Positions 16,440-27,270 are shown, counted from the first letter of the stretch. The stretch: DNA of 64,000 nt from Variovorax sp. PBL-H6 (GCF_901827155.1 NZ_LR594659.1:4854501-4918500), one strand, 5' to 3'. Program-made: numbers and translations. The notes: generated by a model not told the origin, from the letters alone.

Positions 16440-19400
16440 GGGGTGCTCCCCGCCGCGGCCAACGCGCGGCTCATGGCCTCGAACTGGAACTGGCGCGCCA
16501 GCCCGCGTTGCGCGCCAGTCCAGGCCGCGCACTCGGGCTGGGCGGCGTCGATGGCATCGAGCTCGTTCATGATGCCGCGGAAGTAGCCCAGGCTCACTGC
16601 ATCGCCGAGCACGCGCAGGCGCGCAGCGTCGGGCAGCACCACTGCAGGCCCGGCCGGAGCGGGCTGCGCTGCAGGGGCGCTGTCGGTCCATCGCAGCGCG
16701 AGCCGGCGCTCCAGCCACTCGAGCAGTTCGCTGTGGCGCACGGGCTTGACGAAGAAGTCCTCGGGCACGATGCCGACGTCGTTGTCCAGCCGCTTGTCGA
16801 ACGCGTTGGCCGAGACGATGGCCACCTGCGCATCGGCCAGGCCGACGGCGCGGGCGCGGCGGATGGTTTCCCAGCCGTCGATGCCGGGCATCGCCAGGTC
16901 CACGAACATGGCATGCGGATGCCAGCCGGCCGCGACCAGGTCGAGCGCATCATGGCCGCTGGCGGCGGTGCGCAGCTCGAAGCCCAGAGGCGCAAGCAGT
17001 TGCACGAGCAGCTCGCGGTCGGCCTCTTCGTTGTCGACCACCAGCAGCCGCCGGCGCGGGCCTTCGTAGCCGCTGCGCTGACGCGGCGTCGCCGCCGCGA
17101 CGCGCCGGATGCCCGCGCCGCTCGTGTGGTGCACGCGCGGCAGAAAGAGCCGCACCCGGAACAGCGAGCCCGCGCCCGGCGCGCTCTGCACCTTCATCTC
17201 GCCGCCCATCAGGTCGATCAGCATCTTCGCGATGGTCAGGCCCAGGCCCGCGCCCGGCGCCGACGGGCCGGCGCTGGCACCACGCGCGAAGGGCTCGAAG
17301 ATGCGGCCCAGCTCCTCGGCCGACATGCCGGGGCCCGTGTCCTCGACCTCGATGGCCGCGAACTCGCGCGCGTAGCGCAGGCGCAGCGTCACGCGCCCGC
17401 TGGCGGTGAACTTGATGGCGTTGCCCAGCAGGTTGATGAGGATCTGCCGCACACGCTTCTCGTCGGCTCGAACCAGCTCGGGCAGATCGCCTTCGGGTTC
17501 GAAGTGAAAGGCCAGGCCCTTCTCGGCCGCCTGCAACTCGAACATGTCGGCCAGCTCGACCATCAGGTCGGCGAACTGCATGGGCCGGGCGTGAAGCGTG
17601 AGCTTGCCGGCCTCGATGTGGGCGATGTCGAGCGTGCCCTCGATCAGCGACAGCAGGTGCTCGCCGCCACGCTTGATCACCGCCACGGCCTGCCGCCGGT
17701 GCGGCGGCACGGCCGCGTCCTCGCCCATGAGCTGCGCGTAGCCGAGGATGCTGTTGAGCGGCGTGCGCAGTTCGTGGCTGATGGCGCTGATGTAGCGGCT
17801 CTTGGCCTGGTTGGCCTGGTCTGCTTGCTCGCGGGACTGCTCGGCCGTCTGCTTGGCAGCCTGCAACGCGCGGTCGGTCTCGCGGTGCAGTTCGATCTCG
17901 CGCATCAGCAGACGCGTCTGGCGATTCGATTCCTCCTGCGCCACCTTGCGGCTCTGGTGCGCCAGCACCAGCCACCAGGCGACGATGCCGGCGATGAGCA
18001 TCAGCGCCATGTAGGCCTTGAGGAAGCCGGAGCGCAGCGAAGTGGTGGACTGCGCCATGTCGGCCAGCGCGCGCTCGCCGATGCCACGCAGTTCCTGCTG
18101 GTAGAGCACGCCGAACACCGCGGCAAGCAAGGGCACCACGATCAGCATGAGCAGCAGGAAGTGTCCGAGCCCGGTGTCGAGATAGGGCCAGACCCGTCGC
18201 GGCAGCAGCCAGCGCAGGGCGCCCGACCATTGCGCCGACAGGCTCGCCATGGGCTTGCACAGGTCGCCGCAACGCGCATCGAGCGTGCAGCACAACGAGC
18301 AGATCGCGCCCTGGTAGGCCGGGCAGTGCGCCATGTCCGGGCCCTCGTAGTCGCGCTCGCAGATCACGCAACGCTGCGTGCTCAGGCGCCGATGGCTGCC
18401 GACTTCGGATTCGACCCGCGCCCAGCGCACTGCGCGCTGCCCTGTTGCCGGTGCGAAGGGCGCGGCACCGCATTCATCCGACAGCCGCGCGATGTAGTAC
18501 TTGCCACGCGTGGCCCAGGCGATCAGCGGCGCGGTGGCGAAGGCGGTGCCCAGTGCGATCAGCGCGGAGAAAGCCTGCGCGGTCCGCCCGAAGGCGCCCA
18601 GGTGCGCGCTGATGGACAGCACCGAGGCCAGCGCCATCGCGCCCACGCCGACCGGGTTGATGTCCCACAGGTGCGCGCGCTTGAACTCGATGCCCGGCGG
18701 CGACAGCCCCAATGGCTTGTTGACCACGAGGTCGGCCACCACGGCCATCATCCAGGCGATCGCGATGTTCGCGTACAGGCCCAGCACATCGCCCAGGGCC
18801 TCGAACACGTTCATCTCCATCAGCATGAAGGCGATCAGCGCGTTGAACACCACCCACACCACGCGGCCCGGATGGCTGTGCGTGACACGCGAGAAGAAGT
18901 TGCTCCAGGCGAGCGAGCCGGCGTAGGCGTTGGTGACGTTGATCTTGAGCTGCGATATCACCACGAACAATGCCGTGGCCGCCACCGCCCAGCCGTACTG
19001 CGGGAACACGTACTCGTAGGCGGCCAGGTACATCTGGTTCGGGTCCACCGCGCGCTCAGGGGGCACCATGTGGCCGATGGCGAGATAGGCCAGCAGCGCC
19101 CCGCCCAGCATCTTGAGCACGCCCAACACCACCCAGCCCGGGCCGCCCGCCAGCACGCCGGCCCACCAGCGGCCGCGGTTGGCGGCGGTGCGCACGGGCA
19201 TGAAGCGCAGGTAGTCGGCCTGCTCGCCCATCTGGGTGATGAGCGCGATGCCGACGGTCAGCGCGGCACCGAAGAGGTGCAAGTCAAACCCGGTCTCGCT
19301 CGCCTTGACGCCGTTGTAGTGCGCAATGCCCGCGAACGCACCAGGATCGCGCACCAACACATAGACGAAGGGCACCACCAGCATCACCAGCCAGATGGGC

Positions 19401-20035
19401 TGGGTCCAGACCTGCAGCCGGCTGATGGCCGAGATGCCGTGCGTCACCAGCGGGATCACCACCAGCGCGCAGACCAGGTAGCCCCAGGCCGCCGGGATGC
19501 CCAGCGCGAGTTCCAGCGCGTAGGCCATCACCGCCGCCTCGAGCGCAAAGAAGATGAAGGTGAAGGAGGCGTAGATCAGCGAGGTCAACGTCGAGCCGAT
19601 GTAGCCGAAGCCCGCGCCACGGGTGAGCAGGTCCATGTCCACGCCGTAGCGCGCGGCATAGACGCTGATCGGCAGGCCGGCGAGGAAGATGATCAGCCCC
19701 GTGACCAGGATGGCCCAGGCCGCGTTGACGAAGCCGTACTGCACCAGCAGCGTCGCGCCGACCGCCTCGAGGATCAGGAAGGAGGCGGCGCCACCGAAGG
19801 CCGTGCTCGCCACCCGCCATTCGGACATGCGGCGAAAGCGCTGCGGCGTGAAGCGCAGCGCGTAGTCCTCCAGCGTTTCGCGCGCCACCCAGCTGTTGTA
19901 GTCGCGCCGGACCTTGACGATGCGCTGCGGCGCGTCGTCGCTGGCGAGCGGGGGAACGGCGGTCGAGTCCACATCGCCGGAGGTGCAGATTCCGTGCCAT
20001 CGGCACGACTGTTGCAATGCCCCTGGGTTGCCCAT
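16436..20035 (-). CDS. NCS1-permease-like sensor fused to hybrid histidine kinase
   Basis: A 1199-residue fusion. Residues about 70-515 are an NCS1 (nucleobase/allantoin/hydantoin) transporter-like region with about 12 helices and a [11 protein letters not shown] stretch. Residues 556-593 form a cysteine-rich knuckle (C556, C559, C571, C579, C582, C583, C589, C593) likely to bind metal. Two more helices (about 624-646 and 672-693) and a coiled coil lead to HisKA with H754 in AISHELRTP, the ATPase domain (N872, DTGPGMS, GLGL) and a receiver with D1046. It is an inner-membrane sensor or sensor-transporter. The upstream start at 20035 overlaps a possible ureA promoter, and the GTG at 19972 gives a shorter alternative. 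Confidence 0.9.
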   Translation of the reverse strand: MGNPGALQQSCRWHGICTSGDVDSTAVPPLASDDAPQRIVKVRRDYNSWVARETLEDYALRFTPQRFRRMSEWRVASTAFGGAASFLILEAVGATLLVQYGFVNAAWAILVTGLIIFLAGLPISVYAARYGVDMDLLTRGAGFGYIGSTLTSLIYASFTFIFFALEAAVMAYALELALGIPAAWGYLVCALVVIPLVTHGISAISRLQVWTQPIWLVMLVVPFVYVLVRDPGAFAGIAHYNGVKASETGFDLHLFGAALTVGIALITQMGEQADYLRFMPVRTAANRGRWWAGVLAGGPGWVVLGVLKMLGGALLAYLAIGHMVPPERAVDPNQMYLAAYEYVFPQYGWAVAATALFVVISQLKINVTNAYAGSLAWSNFFSRVTHSHPGRVVWVVFNALIAFMLMEMNVFEALGDVLGLYANIAIAWMMAVVADLVVNKPLGLSPPGIEFKRAHLWDINPVGVGAMALASVLSISAHLGAFGRTAQAFSALIALGTAFATAPLIAWATRGKYYIARLSDECGAAPFAPATGQRAVRWARVESEVGSHRRLSTQRCVICERDYEGPDMAHCPAYQGAICSLCCTLDARCGDLCKPMASLSAQWSGALRWLLPRRVWPYLDTGLGHFLLLMLIVVPLLAAVFGVLYQQELRGIGERALADMAQSTTSLRSGFLKAYMALMLIAGIVAWWLVLAHQSRKVAQEESNRQTRLLMREIELHRETDRALQAAKQTAEQSREQADQANQAKSRYISAISHELRTPLNSILGYAQLMGEDAAVPPHRRQAVAVIKRGGEHLLSLIEGTLDIAHIEAGKLTLHARPMQFADLMVELADMFELQAAEKGLAFHFEPEGDLPELVRADEKRVRQILINLLGNAIKFTASGRVTLRLRYAREFAAIEVEDTGPGMSAEELGRIFEPFARGASAGPSAPGAGLGLTIAKMLIDLMGGEMKVQSAPGAGSLFRVRLFLPRVHHTSGAGIRRVAAATPRQRSGYEGPRRRLLVVDNEEADRELLVQLLAPLGFELRTAASGHDALDLVAAGWHPHAMFVDLAMPGIDGWETIRRARAVGLADAQVAIVSANAFDKRLDNDVGIVPEDFFVKPVRHSELLEWLERRLALRWTDSAPAAQPAPAGPAVVLPDAARLRVLGDAVSLGYFRGIMNELDAIDAAQPECAAWTGAQRGLARQFQFEAMSRALAAAGSTP

Positions 20036-20045
20036 AATGACCCGC
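19993..20045 (+). promoter_or_regulatory. Putative ure promoter with upstream dyad CGTGCC-N3-GGCACG
   Basis: A perfect 6-bp dyad, CGTGCC-ATC-GGCACG (19993-20007), is followed after 4 bp by TTGCAA (20012-20017), a 15-bp spacer and CATAAT (20033-20038), resembling sigma-70 elements with a short spacer. Transcription would begin near 20045, about 27 nt before the ureA ATG. A short spacer plus an upstream dyad suggests activator-dependent expression. The site lies inside the longest reading of the kinase gene, which is an argument for its shorter start. Promoter identity is inferred by eye. Confidence 0.4.
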
Positions 20046-20071
20046 CACGACGAAGCGATCCACTCCCGCCC

Positions 20072-20374
20072 ATGGAACTGACACCGCGCGAAAAAGACAA
20101 GCTCCTGATCTTCACCGCTGCACTGCTGGCAGAGCGGCGCCGCGCACGCGGGCTCAAGCTCAACTATCCCGAAGCCGTGGCACTGATCTCGGCCGCCGTG
20201 ATGGAAGGCGCGCGCGACGGCAAGACCGTTGCCGCGCTGATGAGCGAGGGCCGCAGCATCCTGTCGCGCGCCGACGTGATGGAAGGTGTGGCCGAGATGA
20301 TCCCGGACATCCAGGTCGAGGCCACGTTCCCCGACGGCACCAAGCTCGTCACGGTCCACCAACCCATCGTCTGA
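20072..20374 (+). CDS. ureA: Urease gamma subunit UreA
   Basis: A 100-residue protein of normal gamma-subunit length: [52 protein letters not shown] and [11 protein letters not shown]. It forms part of the (alpha-beta-gamma)3 cytoplasmic urease. It is the first gene of the ureA-J-B-C-E-F-G run, and in most betaproteobacteria ureD precedes it. Here the divergent kinase fusion occupies that place. The intergenic gap is only 36 bp if the long kinase start is used. Confidence 0.98.
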   Translation: MELTPREKDKLLIFTAALLAERRRARGLKLNYPEAVALISAAVMEGARDGKTVAALMSEGRSILSRADVMEGVAEMIPDIQVEATFPDGTKLVTVHQPIV

Positions 20375-20398
20375 CCGACACCTCATCAAGAGCACACC

Positions 20399-21001
20399 AT
20401 GACCCTGCGCCTTCTTCGCCAAGCGCCCCTGCTTCTGATCGCCGGGTTGCCGCTGGCCGCGGCCGCCCACACCGGCGCCGACGCCGGCCTGCATCACGGC
20501 CTGGCCACCGGCTTCCTGCACCCGCTGACCGGTGCGGATCACCTGGCGGTGATGGTGGCGGTGGGACTGTGGAGCGCCCTCGCCGCGCGCCGCGCCTGGC
20601 CCGACCTGCTGTGGGCGCCACTGGGCTTTGGGCTGATGCTGCTGGCAGGCGCGATGCTGGGGCTGGCGGGCCCCACGCTCCCGGCCGTGGAGCCGATGAT
20701 CGCGGCCTCGCTGCTGGTGCTGGGGCTGCTGGTCTTCACGCAGCGCCGGCTGCCGGCCCCGGCCGCGGCGGCGCTGGTCGGCGTGTTCGCGCTGTTCCAC
20801 GGCGTCGCACACGGGCAGGAACTGGCCGGGGAAGCGGGCGCCGCGTTGACGCTGGCCGGCATGCTCGCTGCAACGGCGCTGCTTCACGCCGCTGGAATTG
20901 CGGTGGGCTGGGCGCTGCGCCGCGGGCACCGCTGGATGCCGCGGGTCGCAGGCGCCGCGGTCACGATCTTCGGTATCGCATTGCTCGGCGGCATCGCATG
21001 A
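20399..21001 (+). CDS. ureJ: HupE/UreJ-family nickel permease
   Basis: A 200-residue inner-membrane protein with a signal-like first helix and about six transmembrane helices. The family signatures [16 protein letters not shown] (about 41-56) and [12 protein letters not shown] (about 126-137) contain the histidines proposed to ligate nickel. Within a urease operon it supplies Ni(II) for the active site. The gene lies between ureA and ureB, as in other Burkholderiales, and its stop overlaps the ureB start (ATGA). Confidence 0.93.
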   Translation: MTLRLLRQAPLLLIAGLPLAAAAHTGADAGLHHGLATGFLHPLTGADHLAVMVAVGLWSALAARRAWPDLLWAPLGFGLMLLAGAMLGLAGPTLPAVEPMIAASLLVLGLLVFTQRRLPAPAAAALVGVFALFHGVAHGQELAGEAGAALTLAGMLAATALLHAAGIAVGWALRRGHRWMPRVAGAAVTIFGIALLGGIA

Positions 21002-21306
21002 TCATTCCCGGCGAACTCATCACCGACGAGGGCGAACATGTGCTCAACCCAGGCCGCCGCACGCTGACGCTGGTCGTGCTCAACGCCGCCGACCGGCCGA
21101 TCCAGGTCGGCTCCCACTACCACTTCGCCGAGACCAACGGCGCGCTCGACTTCGACCGCGAGGCTGCGCGCGGCATGCGGCTGAACATTGCCTCTGGCAC
21201 GGCGGTGCGCTTCGAGCCCGGCCAGCAACGCACGATCGAACTGGTGGACTTCGCCGGCGACCGGGTGGTCCATGGGTTCCGCGGACTGGTTCAAGGGAAG
21301 CTCTGA
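20998..21306 (+). CDS. ureB: Urease beta subunit UreB
   Basis: A 102-residue protein with [37 protein letters not shown] and [12 protein letters not shown], all diagnostic of the beta subunit. Length is normal. The ATG overlaps the ureJ stop. The UreC start follows after 2 bp, so the structural subunits are made in one translational block. Confidence 0.98.
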   Translation: MIIPGELITDEGEHVLNPGRRTLTLVVLNAADRPIQVGSHYHFAETNGALDFDREAARGMRLNIASGTAVRFEPGQQRTIELVDFAGDRVVHGFRGLVQGKL

Positions 21307-21308
21307 GC

Positions 21309-23027
21309 ATGGCAACGATCGGGCGGCGTGCCTACGCCGAAATCTTCGGGCCCACCGTGGGTGACCGCGTGCGGCTGGCCGACACCGACCTGGTGATCGA
21401 GGTCGAGGACGACTACACCCTGCGCGCCGGCGGCTACGGCGAGGAGGTCAAGTTCGGCGGCGGCAAGACGATTCGCGACGGCATGGCCCAATCGCAACGC
21501 ACGCGCGCCGAGGGCGTGGTCGACACGGTCATGACCAACGCGCTGATCCTCGACCACTGGGGCATCGTCAAGGCCGACATCGGCTTGAAGGGCGGGCGCA
21601 TCGTCGCCATCGGCAAGGCCGGCAATCCGGACGTGCAACCGGGCGTGGACATCGTCATCGGCCCGGGCACGGAAGTCATCAGCTGCGAAGGCAACATCGT
21701 GACCGCCGGCGGCATCGACAGCCACATCCATTTCATCTGCCCGCAGCAGATCGAGGAGGCACTGGCCTCGGGCATCACCACCATGCTGGGCGGCGGCACC
21801 GGCCCGGCGACCGGCACCTTCGCGACCACGGCGACACCGGGCCCCTGGCACATCGAGCGCATGTTGCAGGCGGCCGACGCCTTTCCGATGAACCTCGGCT
21901 TTCTCGGCAAAGGCAACGCCAGCCTGCCCGCCGCGCTGCACGAGCAGATCGACGCCGGCGTGATCGGCCTCAAGCTGCACGAGGACTGGGGCACCACGCC
22001 ATCGGCGATCAGCAACTGCCTGGACGTGGCCGATGCCACCGACACGCAGGTGGCGATCCACAGCGACACGCTGAACGAGTCGGGCTTCGTCGAGAACACG
22101 ATCGCGGCTGTCAAGGGCCGCGGCATCTGCGCATTCCATACCGAGGGCGCGGGCGGCGGGCATGCGCCCGACATCCTGCGCGTGGTGGGCGAGCCGAACT
22201 TCCTGCCCTCTTCCACCAACCCGACGATGCCGTACACCGTGAATACGCTCGACGAGCACGTCGACATGCTGATGGTGTGCCACCACCTCGACGCCGGCAT
22301 TCCCGAGGACCTCGCCTTTGCAGAGAGCCGCATCCGCAAGGAGACCATCGCGGCCGAGGACATCCTGCACGACCTGGGCGCCATCAGCATGTTCAGCTCC
22401 GACAGCCAGGCCATGGGGCGGGTGGGCGAGGTGATCATCCGCTGCTGGCAGACGGCGCACAAGATGAAGGCCCAGCGCGGCAAGTCGCCCGACGACGGCA
22501 GCCGCAACGACAACGGACGCGCCAGGCGCTACGTGGCCAAGTACACGATCAACCCCGCCATTGCGCACGGCATCTCGCACGAGGTGGGCAGCATCGAGGT
22601 CGGCAAGTGGGCCGACCTGGTGGTGTGGAAGCCGGCCTTCTTCGGCATCAAGCCCTTCACCATCCTGAAGGGCGGCAGCATCGCGATGGCCGCGATGGGC
22701 GACCCCAACGCCTCGATCCCGACGCCGCAGCCGGTGCACTACCGGCCGATGTTCGGTGCCTTCGGCGGCGCGCTGGCCAGGAGCTCGCTGACCTTCGTCT
22801 CGCAAGCCGGACTGGCGGCGGGCATCGGCGAGCGCTATGGCCTTGCCAAGACGCTCAGCGCGGTGAAGAACGTTCGCGGCGTGCGCAAGCAGGACATGGT
22901 GCACAACGGCTACACGCCGAAGATGGAGATCGATGCGCAGACCTATGCGGTGCGGGCCGACGGGCAGTTGCTCACCTGCGATCCGGCGGTGGTGTTGCCG
23001 ATGGCGCAGCGGTATTTTCTGTTCTAG
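21309..23027 (+). CDS. ureC: Urease alpha (catalytic) subunit UreC
   Basis: A 572-residue protein. The nickel and catalytic residues are all present: H139 and H141 (IDSHIHF), carbamylated lysine K222 (GLKLHEDWG), H251, H277, flap C324-H325 (MVCHHLD) and D365. It hydrolyses urea to ammonia and carbamate. The flap cysteine is the common form. I see no frameshift or missing ligand, so the enzyme should be active once nickel and accessory proteins are supplied. Confidence 0.99.
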   Translation: MATIGRRAYAEIFGPTVGDRVRLADTDLVIEVEDDYTLRAGGYGEEVKFGGGKTIRDGMAQSQRTRAEGVVDTVMTNALILDHWGIVKADIGLKGGRIVAIGKAGNPDVQPGVDIVIGPGTEVISCEGNIVTAGGIDSHIHFICPQQIEEALASGITTMLGGGTGPATGTFATTATPGPWHIERMLQAADAFPMNLGFLGKGNASLPAALHEQIDAGVIGLKLHEDWGTTPSAISNCLDVADATDTQVAIHSDTLNESGFVENTIAAVKGRGICAFHTEGAGGGHAPDILRVVGEPNFLPSSTNPTMPYTVNTLDEHVDMLMVCHHLDAGIPEDLAFAESRIRKETIAAEDILHDLGAISMFSSDSQAMGRVGEVIIRCWQTAHKMKAQRGKSPDDGSRNDNGRARRYVAKYTINPAIAHGISHEVGSIEVGKWADLVVWKPAFFGIKPFTILKGGSIAMAAMGDPNASIPTPQPVHYRPMFGAFGGALARSSLTFVSQAGLAAGIGERYGLAKTLSAVKNVRGVRKQDMVHNGYTPKMEIDAQTYAVRADGQLLTCDPAVVLPMAQRYFLF

Positions 23028-23087
23028 GCGACTCGCCAGTGTCGCTCTCCGCTAACGCGCGCAGTACCGTATTCTTTACCAGTTGAC

Positions 23088-23681
23088 ATGCTCACAGCCA
23101 ATAAACTCATGCCCCAGGGCGGCGGCCTCGCGTCCGTGCTCCTGAAACGCGCCGCCACCGTCGAACTCGACTGGGACGTGCGCCAGAAAAGCCGCTTCGA
23201 CGCGACCGACTCGCAGGGCCGCCAGCTCGGCGTGTTCCTGCCGCGAGGGACGTTGGTGCGCGGCGGCGACGTGCTCGTGGGGGAAGACGGCTCGTTGATC
23301 AAGGTGACCGCGGCAAGGCAGCCGGTGCTGGTCATCACGCACTGCAGCGAGCACGGCAAGCCCTTCGACCTCATGCGCGCGGCCTATCACCTGGGCAACC
23401 GGCACGTGCCCATCGAGCTCAAGCCCGACCACCTGAAGATCGAGCCCGATCACGTGCTGGCGGCCATGCTGCGCTCGATGCACCTGATCGTGCGCGAGGC
23501 CGAGGAGGCCTTCGAGCCCGAAGGCGGCGCCTATGGGGCGCAGGGCCACTCGCACGGTGCCGCGCCGGTCGGGCCGGTGCTGCATCCGGATGCCTACGCC
23601 GCGGCGCCCGCGGACGATCACGGCCACGATCACCACGGCAACTCGCACGATCACGCGCATGGCCGCGGCCATTCGAATTGA
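23088..23681 (+). CDS. ureE: Urease nickel metallochaperone UreE
   Basis: A 197-residue protein with the UreE domains ([47 protein letters not shown]) and a histidine-rich C-terminal tail with many [20 protein letters not shown] repeats (about 178-197) that binds several nickel ions. It delivers nickel to the UreDFG complex. The TGA overlaps the ureF ATG (TGATG). It starts 60 bp after ureC. Confidence 0.97.
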   Translation: MLTANKLMPQGGGLASVLLKRAATVELDWDVRQKSRFDATDSQGRQLGVFLPRGTLVRGGDVLVGEDGSLIKVTAARQPVLVITHCSEHGKPFDLMRAAYHLGNRHVPIELKPDHLKIEPDHVLAAMLRSMHLIVREAEEAFEPEGGAYGAQGHSHGAAPVGPVLHPDAYAAAPADDHGHDHHGNSHDHAHGRGHSN

Positions 23682-24370
23682 TGGCTGACGCGCCGGGCTC
23701 CCTGCCCGCGGCCAGCCTGCTGCAGCTGATCTGGCTGGCCTCGCCGGCGCTGCCGGTGGGCGGCTTCTCCTATTCGGAAGGCCTGGAGGCGGCCATCGAA
23801 TGGGCCGGCATCGGGAACGAGGAATCAGCGGCCGGCTGGCTGGTCGACCAGCTGCACCTGAGCCTGGCGCGCGGCGACCTGGCCGTCGTCGCCCAGGCCA
23901 TCGGTGCCTGGCGCAACGGCGAGCTCGCACGCATCCGCGATCTCAACGACTGGGTGTTCCAGACCCGCGAATCGGCCGAGTTCCGGCTGCAGACCGAACA
24001 GATGGGGCGTTCGTTCGTCGAATGGCTCAAGCTGCGGCACGCCGATGCCGCCGATGTCTTCGAGACTCTGCCCGCGAGCTATCCGATCGCCTTCGCCTTT
24101 GCGGCCAGCCGCACCGAGGCGCCAACGCGCGACGCCTGCCTCACCTTCGCCTTCGGCTGGGCCGAAAACATGGCGGCTGCTGCCGTCAGGGCCGTGCCGC
24201 TGGGCCAGAGCGCGGGCCAGCGCATCCTCGGCCGCCTGGCCGCCGACATTCCCGGTGCAGTGGACCGGGCCCTCGCGCTGGCGGATGATGAGCGCCAGGC
24301 CTTCTCTCCCATGCTCGCCGTTCTGTCGGCGCGCCACGAAACGCAGTACTCGCGCCTTTTTCGAAGCTGA
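23681..24370 (+). CDS. ureF: Urease accessory protein UreF
   Basis: A 229-residue protein: [26 protein letters not shown] is the family opening, and [21 protein letters not shown] and [26 protein letters not shown] follow. It acts as GTPase regulator of UreG during nickel insertion and normally binds UreD. A TTG at 23678 is an alternative start, but the ATG at 23681 overlapping the ureE stop is preferred. Confidence 0.96.
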   Translation: MADAPGSLPAASLLQLIWLASPALPVGGFSYSEGLEAAIEWAGIGNEESAAGWLVDQLHLSLARGDLAVVAQAIGAWRNGELARIRDLNDWVFQTRESAEFRLQTEQMGRSFVEWLKLRHADAADVFETLPASYPIAFAFAASRTEAPTRDACLTFAFGWAENMAAAAVRAVPLGQSAGQRILGRLAADIPGAVDRALALADDERQAFSPMLAVLSARHETQYSRLFRS

Positions 24371-24383
24371 TCCCAACCCCGCC

Positions 24384-25034
24384 ATGAGCTCCGCCCTGCA
24401 CCACATCCCCCATCGCACCAAGAGACTGCCGCCCCTTCGCGTGGGCATCGGTGGCCCGGTCGGCTCCGGCAAGACCACCCTGCTGGAAATGCTCTGCAAG
24501 GCGATGCGCGACAAGTACGACCTGATCGCCATCACCAACGACATCTACACCAAGGAAGACCAGCGCCTGCTCACAGTGGCGGGCGCGCTGCCTGCGGAGC
24601 GCATCATGGGCGTGGAGACCGGCGGCTGTCCGCACACCGCGATCCGCGAGGACGCCTCGATCAACCTCGAGGCCATCGACCGCATGCTGGCCGAGTTTCC
24701 CGATGCGGACGTGGTCTTCGTCGAGAGCGGCGGCGACAACCTGGCGGCCACCTTCAGCCCCGAGCTCAGCGACCTCACCATCTACGTGATCGACGTTGCA
24801 GCCGGCGAGAAAATCCCACGCAAGGGCGGTCCAGGCATCACCAAGAGCGACCTGTTCGTGATCAACAAGACCGATCTTGCGCCCTATGTGGGGGCCGACC
24901 TCGGCGTGATGGAAGCCGACACCAGGCGCATGCGCAAGCAGCGGCCCTTCGTGATGACCAACCTCAAGACCAAGGACGGGCTGGACGCGGTGGTCTCCTT
25001 CATCGAGGACCGAGGGATGCTGGCCGAGCACTGA
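24384..25034 (+). CDS. ureG: Urease accessory GTPase UreG
   Basis: A 216-residue SIMIBI GTPase with P-loop [13 protein letters not shown] (about 24-36), the nickel-binding CPH motif ([14 protein letters not shown]), VESGGDN and NKTD. It drives nickel delivery to urease with UreE, UreF and UreD. It ends the operon, with a 171-bp gap to the next gene. There is no ureD on either side within the window. Confidence 0.98.
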   Translation: MSSALHHIPHRTKRLPPLRVGIGGPVGSGKTTLLEMLCKAMRDKYDLIAITNDIYTKEDQRLLTVAGALPAERIMGVETGGCPHTAIREDASINLEAIDRMLAEFPDADVVFVESGGDNLAATFSPELSDLTIYVIDVAAGEKIPRKGGPGITKSDLFVINKTDLAPYVGADLGVMEADTRRMRKQRPFVMTNLKTKDGLDAVVSFIEDRGMLAEH

Positions 25035-25106
25035 CAAGGGCGACCGCTTCGCAACTCGGTCGATGGACCGGTGCCCGCCGCTTCGGCGATCCAAAAGCGC
25101 GGCGAA

Positions 25107-25122
25107 TGTGAAATACGTCACA
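25107..25122. promoter_or_regulatory. CRP-type dyad TGTGA-N6-TCACA
   Basis: An exact match to both half-sites of the E. coli CRP consensus, TGTGA-N6-TCACA, at the correct spacing. It lies in the gap between ureG and the small gene at 25206, centred about 91 bp before that gene's ATG. An AT-rich patch further down (TATTTT near 25151) could be a -10 element, placing the dyad at a class II-like position. Betaproteobacteria have CRP/FNR-family proteins with such sites. Confidence 0.5.
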
Positions 25123-25205
25123 GCTTGTTGGCCATATAGACCATCTGGCGTATTTTTTGCGTCGACCGAAAAACAGATACTGCCAGAACGAATACCAAAG
25201 TTCCT

Positions 25206-25478
25206 ATGGCCTCTGAAGCAATCTTCCTTCCTGCAGCCGGCAGCGTCCAGTTCGCCATCTACCCCGACGGGTACGACGGCGCCCGCATCATTGCAAAGAT
25301 CGACGAAGAGGCGCTGCACGCCCGCTTCCAGGCGGCGGACGGCGAACTGGAACTGGTACGAACTTACGACCGGAACGCTGATTCCATCGACGCGCTGGCA
25401 ACGGCCCGTTATCGCGAAAACCCCCGGGTAGAGATCTGCCTGCGGAGCACGGATTTCCAGGCACGCGTGGCGAGCTGA
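25206..25478 (+). CDS. Small DUF1488-like protein
   Basis: A 90-residue soluble protein: an N-terminal strand pair (GSVQFAIYPDGYDGARIIAKI), then DEEALHARFQ and a helix-rich tail. Layout and length recall the DUF1488 family (small proteins of unknown function in proteobacteria), but I cannot confirm this from sequence alone. The gene has a perfect CRP-type dyad about 90 bp upstream and touches the convergent acetolactate synthase gene with no gap. Nothing in its sequence shows catalysis or membrane location. Confidence 0.6.
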   Translation: MASEAIFLPAAGSVQFAIYPDGYDGARIIAKIDEEALHARFQAADGELELVRTYDRNADSIDALATARYRENPRVEICLRSTDFQARVAS

Positions 25479-27242
25479 TCAGGTCGGCGCCTCTTCGTAC
25501 CACGTGCCTTTGGCCAGCATCACGCGGTGGTGGCCCTGCCCCGCGGGAATCATCGGGAAACAGTTCTCTTGCGCCGCCACCTGCACGTCGAGGAAGAACG
25601 GGCCGGGGTAGTTCAGGCATTCCGCGAGGGCGTCGTGCAGTTCGGCCGGATCGGCCACACGCCGCGCGCCCCAGCCGAAGGCCCGAGCCAGCGCAACGAA
25701 GTCGGGCAGTGCCTCGTTCCAGCTGTGGCTCAGGCGGTTGCCGTGGTTGAGCTCCTGCCACTGGCGCACCATCCCCATGTAGCCGTTGTTGCAGAGCACC
25801 AGCTTGACGGGGGCGCGGTGCTGTACGGCGGTGGAGAGCTCCTGGATGTTCATCAGCACCGAGGCGTCGCCGCTCACGCAGACGGTGAGCGCCTCGGGGT
25901 GCGCGATCTGCGCGCCGATGGCGGCGGGCAAGCCGTAGCCCATGGTCCCGGCGCCTCCCGAGGTCAGCCACCGCCGCGGGCCCTCGAAGCGCAGGTACTG
26001 CGCGGCCCACATCTGATGCTGGCCGACATCGGTGGAGACGATGGCATCGCGGCCGGCGAGCGCCTCTTGCAGCGAGACCATCAACTGCTGCGGCAGGATC
26101 ACATCGCAACGCGGCGCGAAATCCAGGCAGCGCCGCGAGCGCCAGCCCTCGATGCGCTTCCACCAGGGCGCAAGGCGCTCGGGGGCCAGCTCGCCGAGAG
26201 CGGGTGTGGCGAGCAGCGCGTCCAGCACCGTGCCGCAGTCTCCGACCATCGGCACGTCGACCTTGACGACCTTGTCGATACTCGCCGGATCGATGTCGAT
26301 GTGGATCTTGCGCGCCTGCGGGCAAAACTCGGCCACCTTACCGGTCACGCGATCGTCGAAGCGCGCGCCGACGCAGAGCACCAGGTCGGCTTCATGCATG
26401 GCCAGGTTGGCCTGCAGGGTGCCGTGCATCCCCAGCATGCCGAGGAAGCGTGGGTCGGAGGCCGGAAACGCGCCCAAGCCCATCAGTGTCAGTGTGCAGG
26501 GCGCGTCGAGCCGGCGCACCAGCGTGGCGAAAGCCTTGCAGGCGTCCGGCCCGGCGTTGACCAGGCCTCCACCGCCGTAAAGCACGGGCCGGCGCGCGGT
26601 GGACAGCAGATCGGCGGCGCGCGCCAGGCTGGTTCGCGGCAGCCGGGCGTCGGCGCCGCTGCGGTACCGACGCACCGCTGCATCCTCGTCGGCCTCGCGG
26701 CCGAGCAGCGCCTGCTGCACATCCTTGGGCACGTCGAGCAGCACCGGCCCGGGCCGGCCACCCGCCGCGACTTCCAGCGCGAAGCGAATGCGGGACGGGA
26801 TCTCCTCCGCCGAGCGCACTTGGTGGTTCCATTTGGTCACCGGCCGCGACATGCCGAGGGCGTCGCTTTCCTGGAAGGCATCCGTGCCGATCACCGCGGT
26901 CGCGACCTGACCGCTGATGCACAGGATCGGCACTGAATCGCTGATCGCGTCGAGCAGGCCCGTCATCGTATTGCCCACGCCGGGACCGGAGGTGACGAGC
27001 ACCACTCCGACCTTGCCGGTGCTGCGCGCATAGCCCTCCGCCGCGTGCACGGCGGCCTGCTCGTGCCGCACCAGCACATGGCGCAGCCGCGGCTCGTCGA
27101 AGAGCGCGTCGTAGAGGGGCAGCGCCGCGCCGCCGGGGTAGCCAAAGACCGTGTCGACACCGCACTCGACCAGCGTCTGAAGCACTGCCTGGGCGCCGTT
27201 GCGCAGCGAGAGAAGCGCCGGCATGGGAACAAGAGATTGCAT
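25479..27242 (-). CDS. Acetolactate synthase large subunit (IlvB type)
   Basis: A 587-residue thiamine diphosphate enzyme. The catalytic glutamate E61 lies in [16 protein letters not shown], the flavin/TPP regions read GTDAFQESD and KWNHQV, and the TPP motif is GDASVLMN followed by [18 protein letters not shown]. The GDA form of the motif is common in alphaproteobacterial-like enzymes. It makes 2-acetolactate or 2-aceto-2-hydroxybutyrate for branched-chain amino acids, in the cytosol. No small regulatory subunit (ilvN) is adjacent. An Lrp/AsnC gene is divergent 28-46 bp away and probably controls it. Start could be the ATG at 27242 or at 27224. Confidence 0.88.
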   Translation of the reverse strand: MQSLVPMPALLSLRNGAQAVLQTLVECGVDTVFGYPGGAALPLYDALFDEPRLRHVLVRHEQAAVHAAEGYARSTGKVGVVLVTSGPGVGNTMTGLLDAISDSVPILCISGQVATAVIGTDAFQESDALGMSRPVTKWNHQVRSAEEIPSRIRFALEVAAGGRPGPVLLDVPKDVQQALLGREADEDAAVRRYRSGADARLPRTSLARAADLLSTARRPVLYGGGGLVNAGPDACKAFATLVRRLDAPCTLTLMGLGAFPASDPRFLGMLGMHGTLQANLAMHEADLVLCVGARFDDRVTGKVAEFCPQARKIHIDIDPASIDKVVKVDVPMVGDCGTVLDALLATPALGELAPERLAPWWKRIEGWRSRRCLDFAPRCDVILPQQLMVSLQEALAGRDAIVSTDVGQHQMWAAQYLRFEGPRRWLTSGGAGTMGYGLPAAIGAQIAHPEALTVCVSGDASVLMNIQELSTAVQHRAPVKLVLCNNGYMGMVRQWQELNHGNRLSHSWNEALPDFVALARAFGWGARRVADPAELHDALAECLNYPGPFFLDVQVAAQENCFPMIPAGQGHHRVMLAKGTWYEEAPT

Positions 27243-27270
27243 GCGTCGATTTTTCCGCCTTGGGGGCAGA

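Noticed and set aside
16508..20374. A very long plus-strand open frame antisense to the kinase fusion
   Set aside because: It results from GC-rich third positions. Its sequence is rich in R, A, H and Q without domains, and only its last 100 codons, ureA, are real.
21291..22904. Antisense open frame over ureC
   Set aside because: Shadow of ureC codon bias; no ribosome-binding site or homology.
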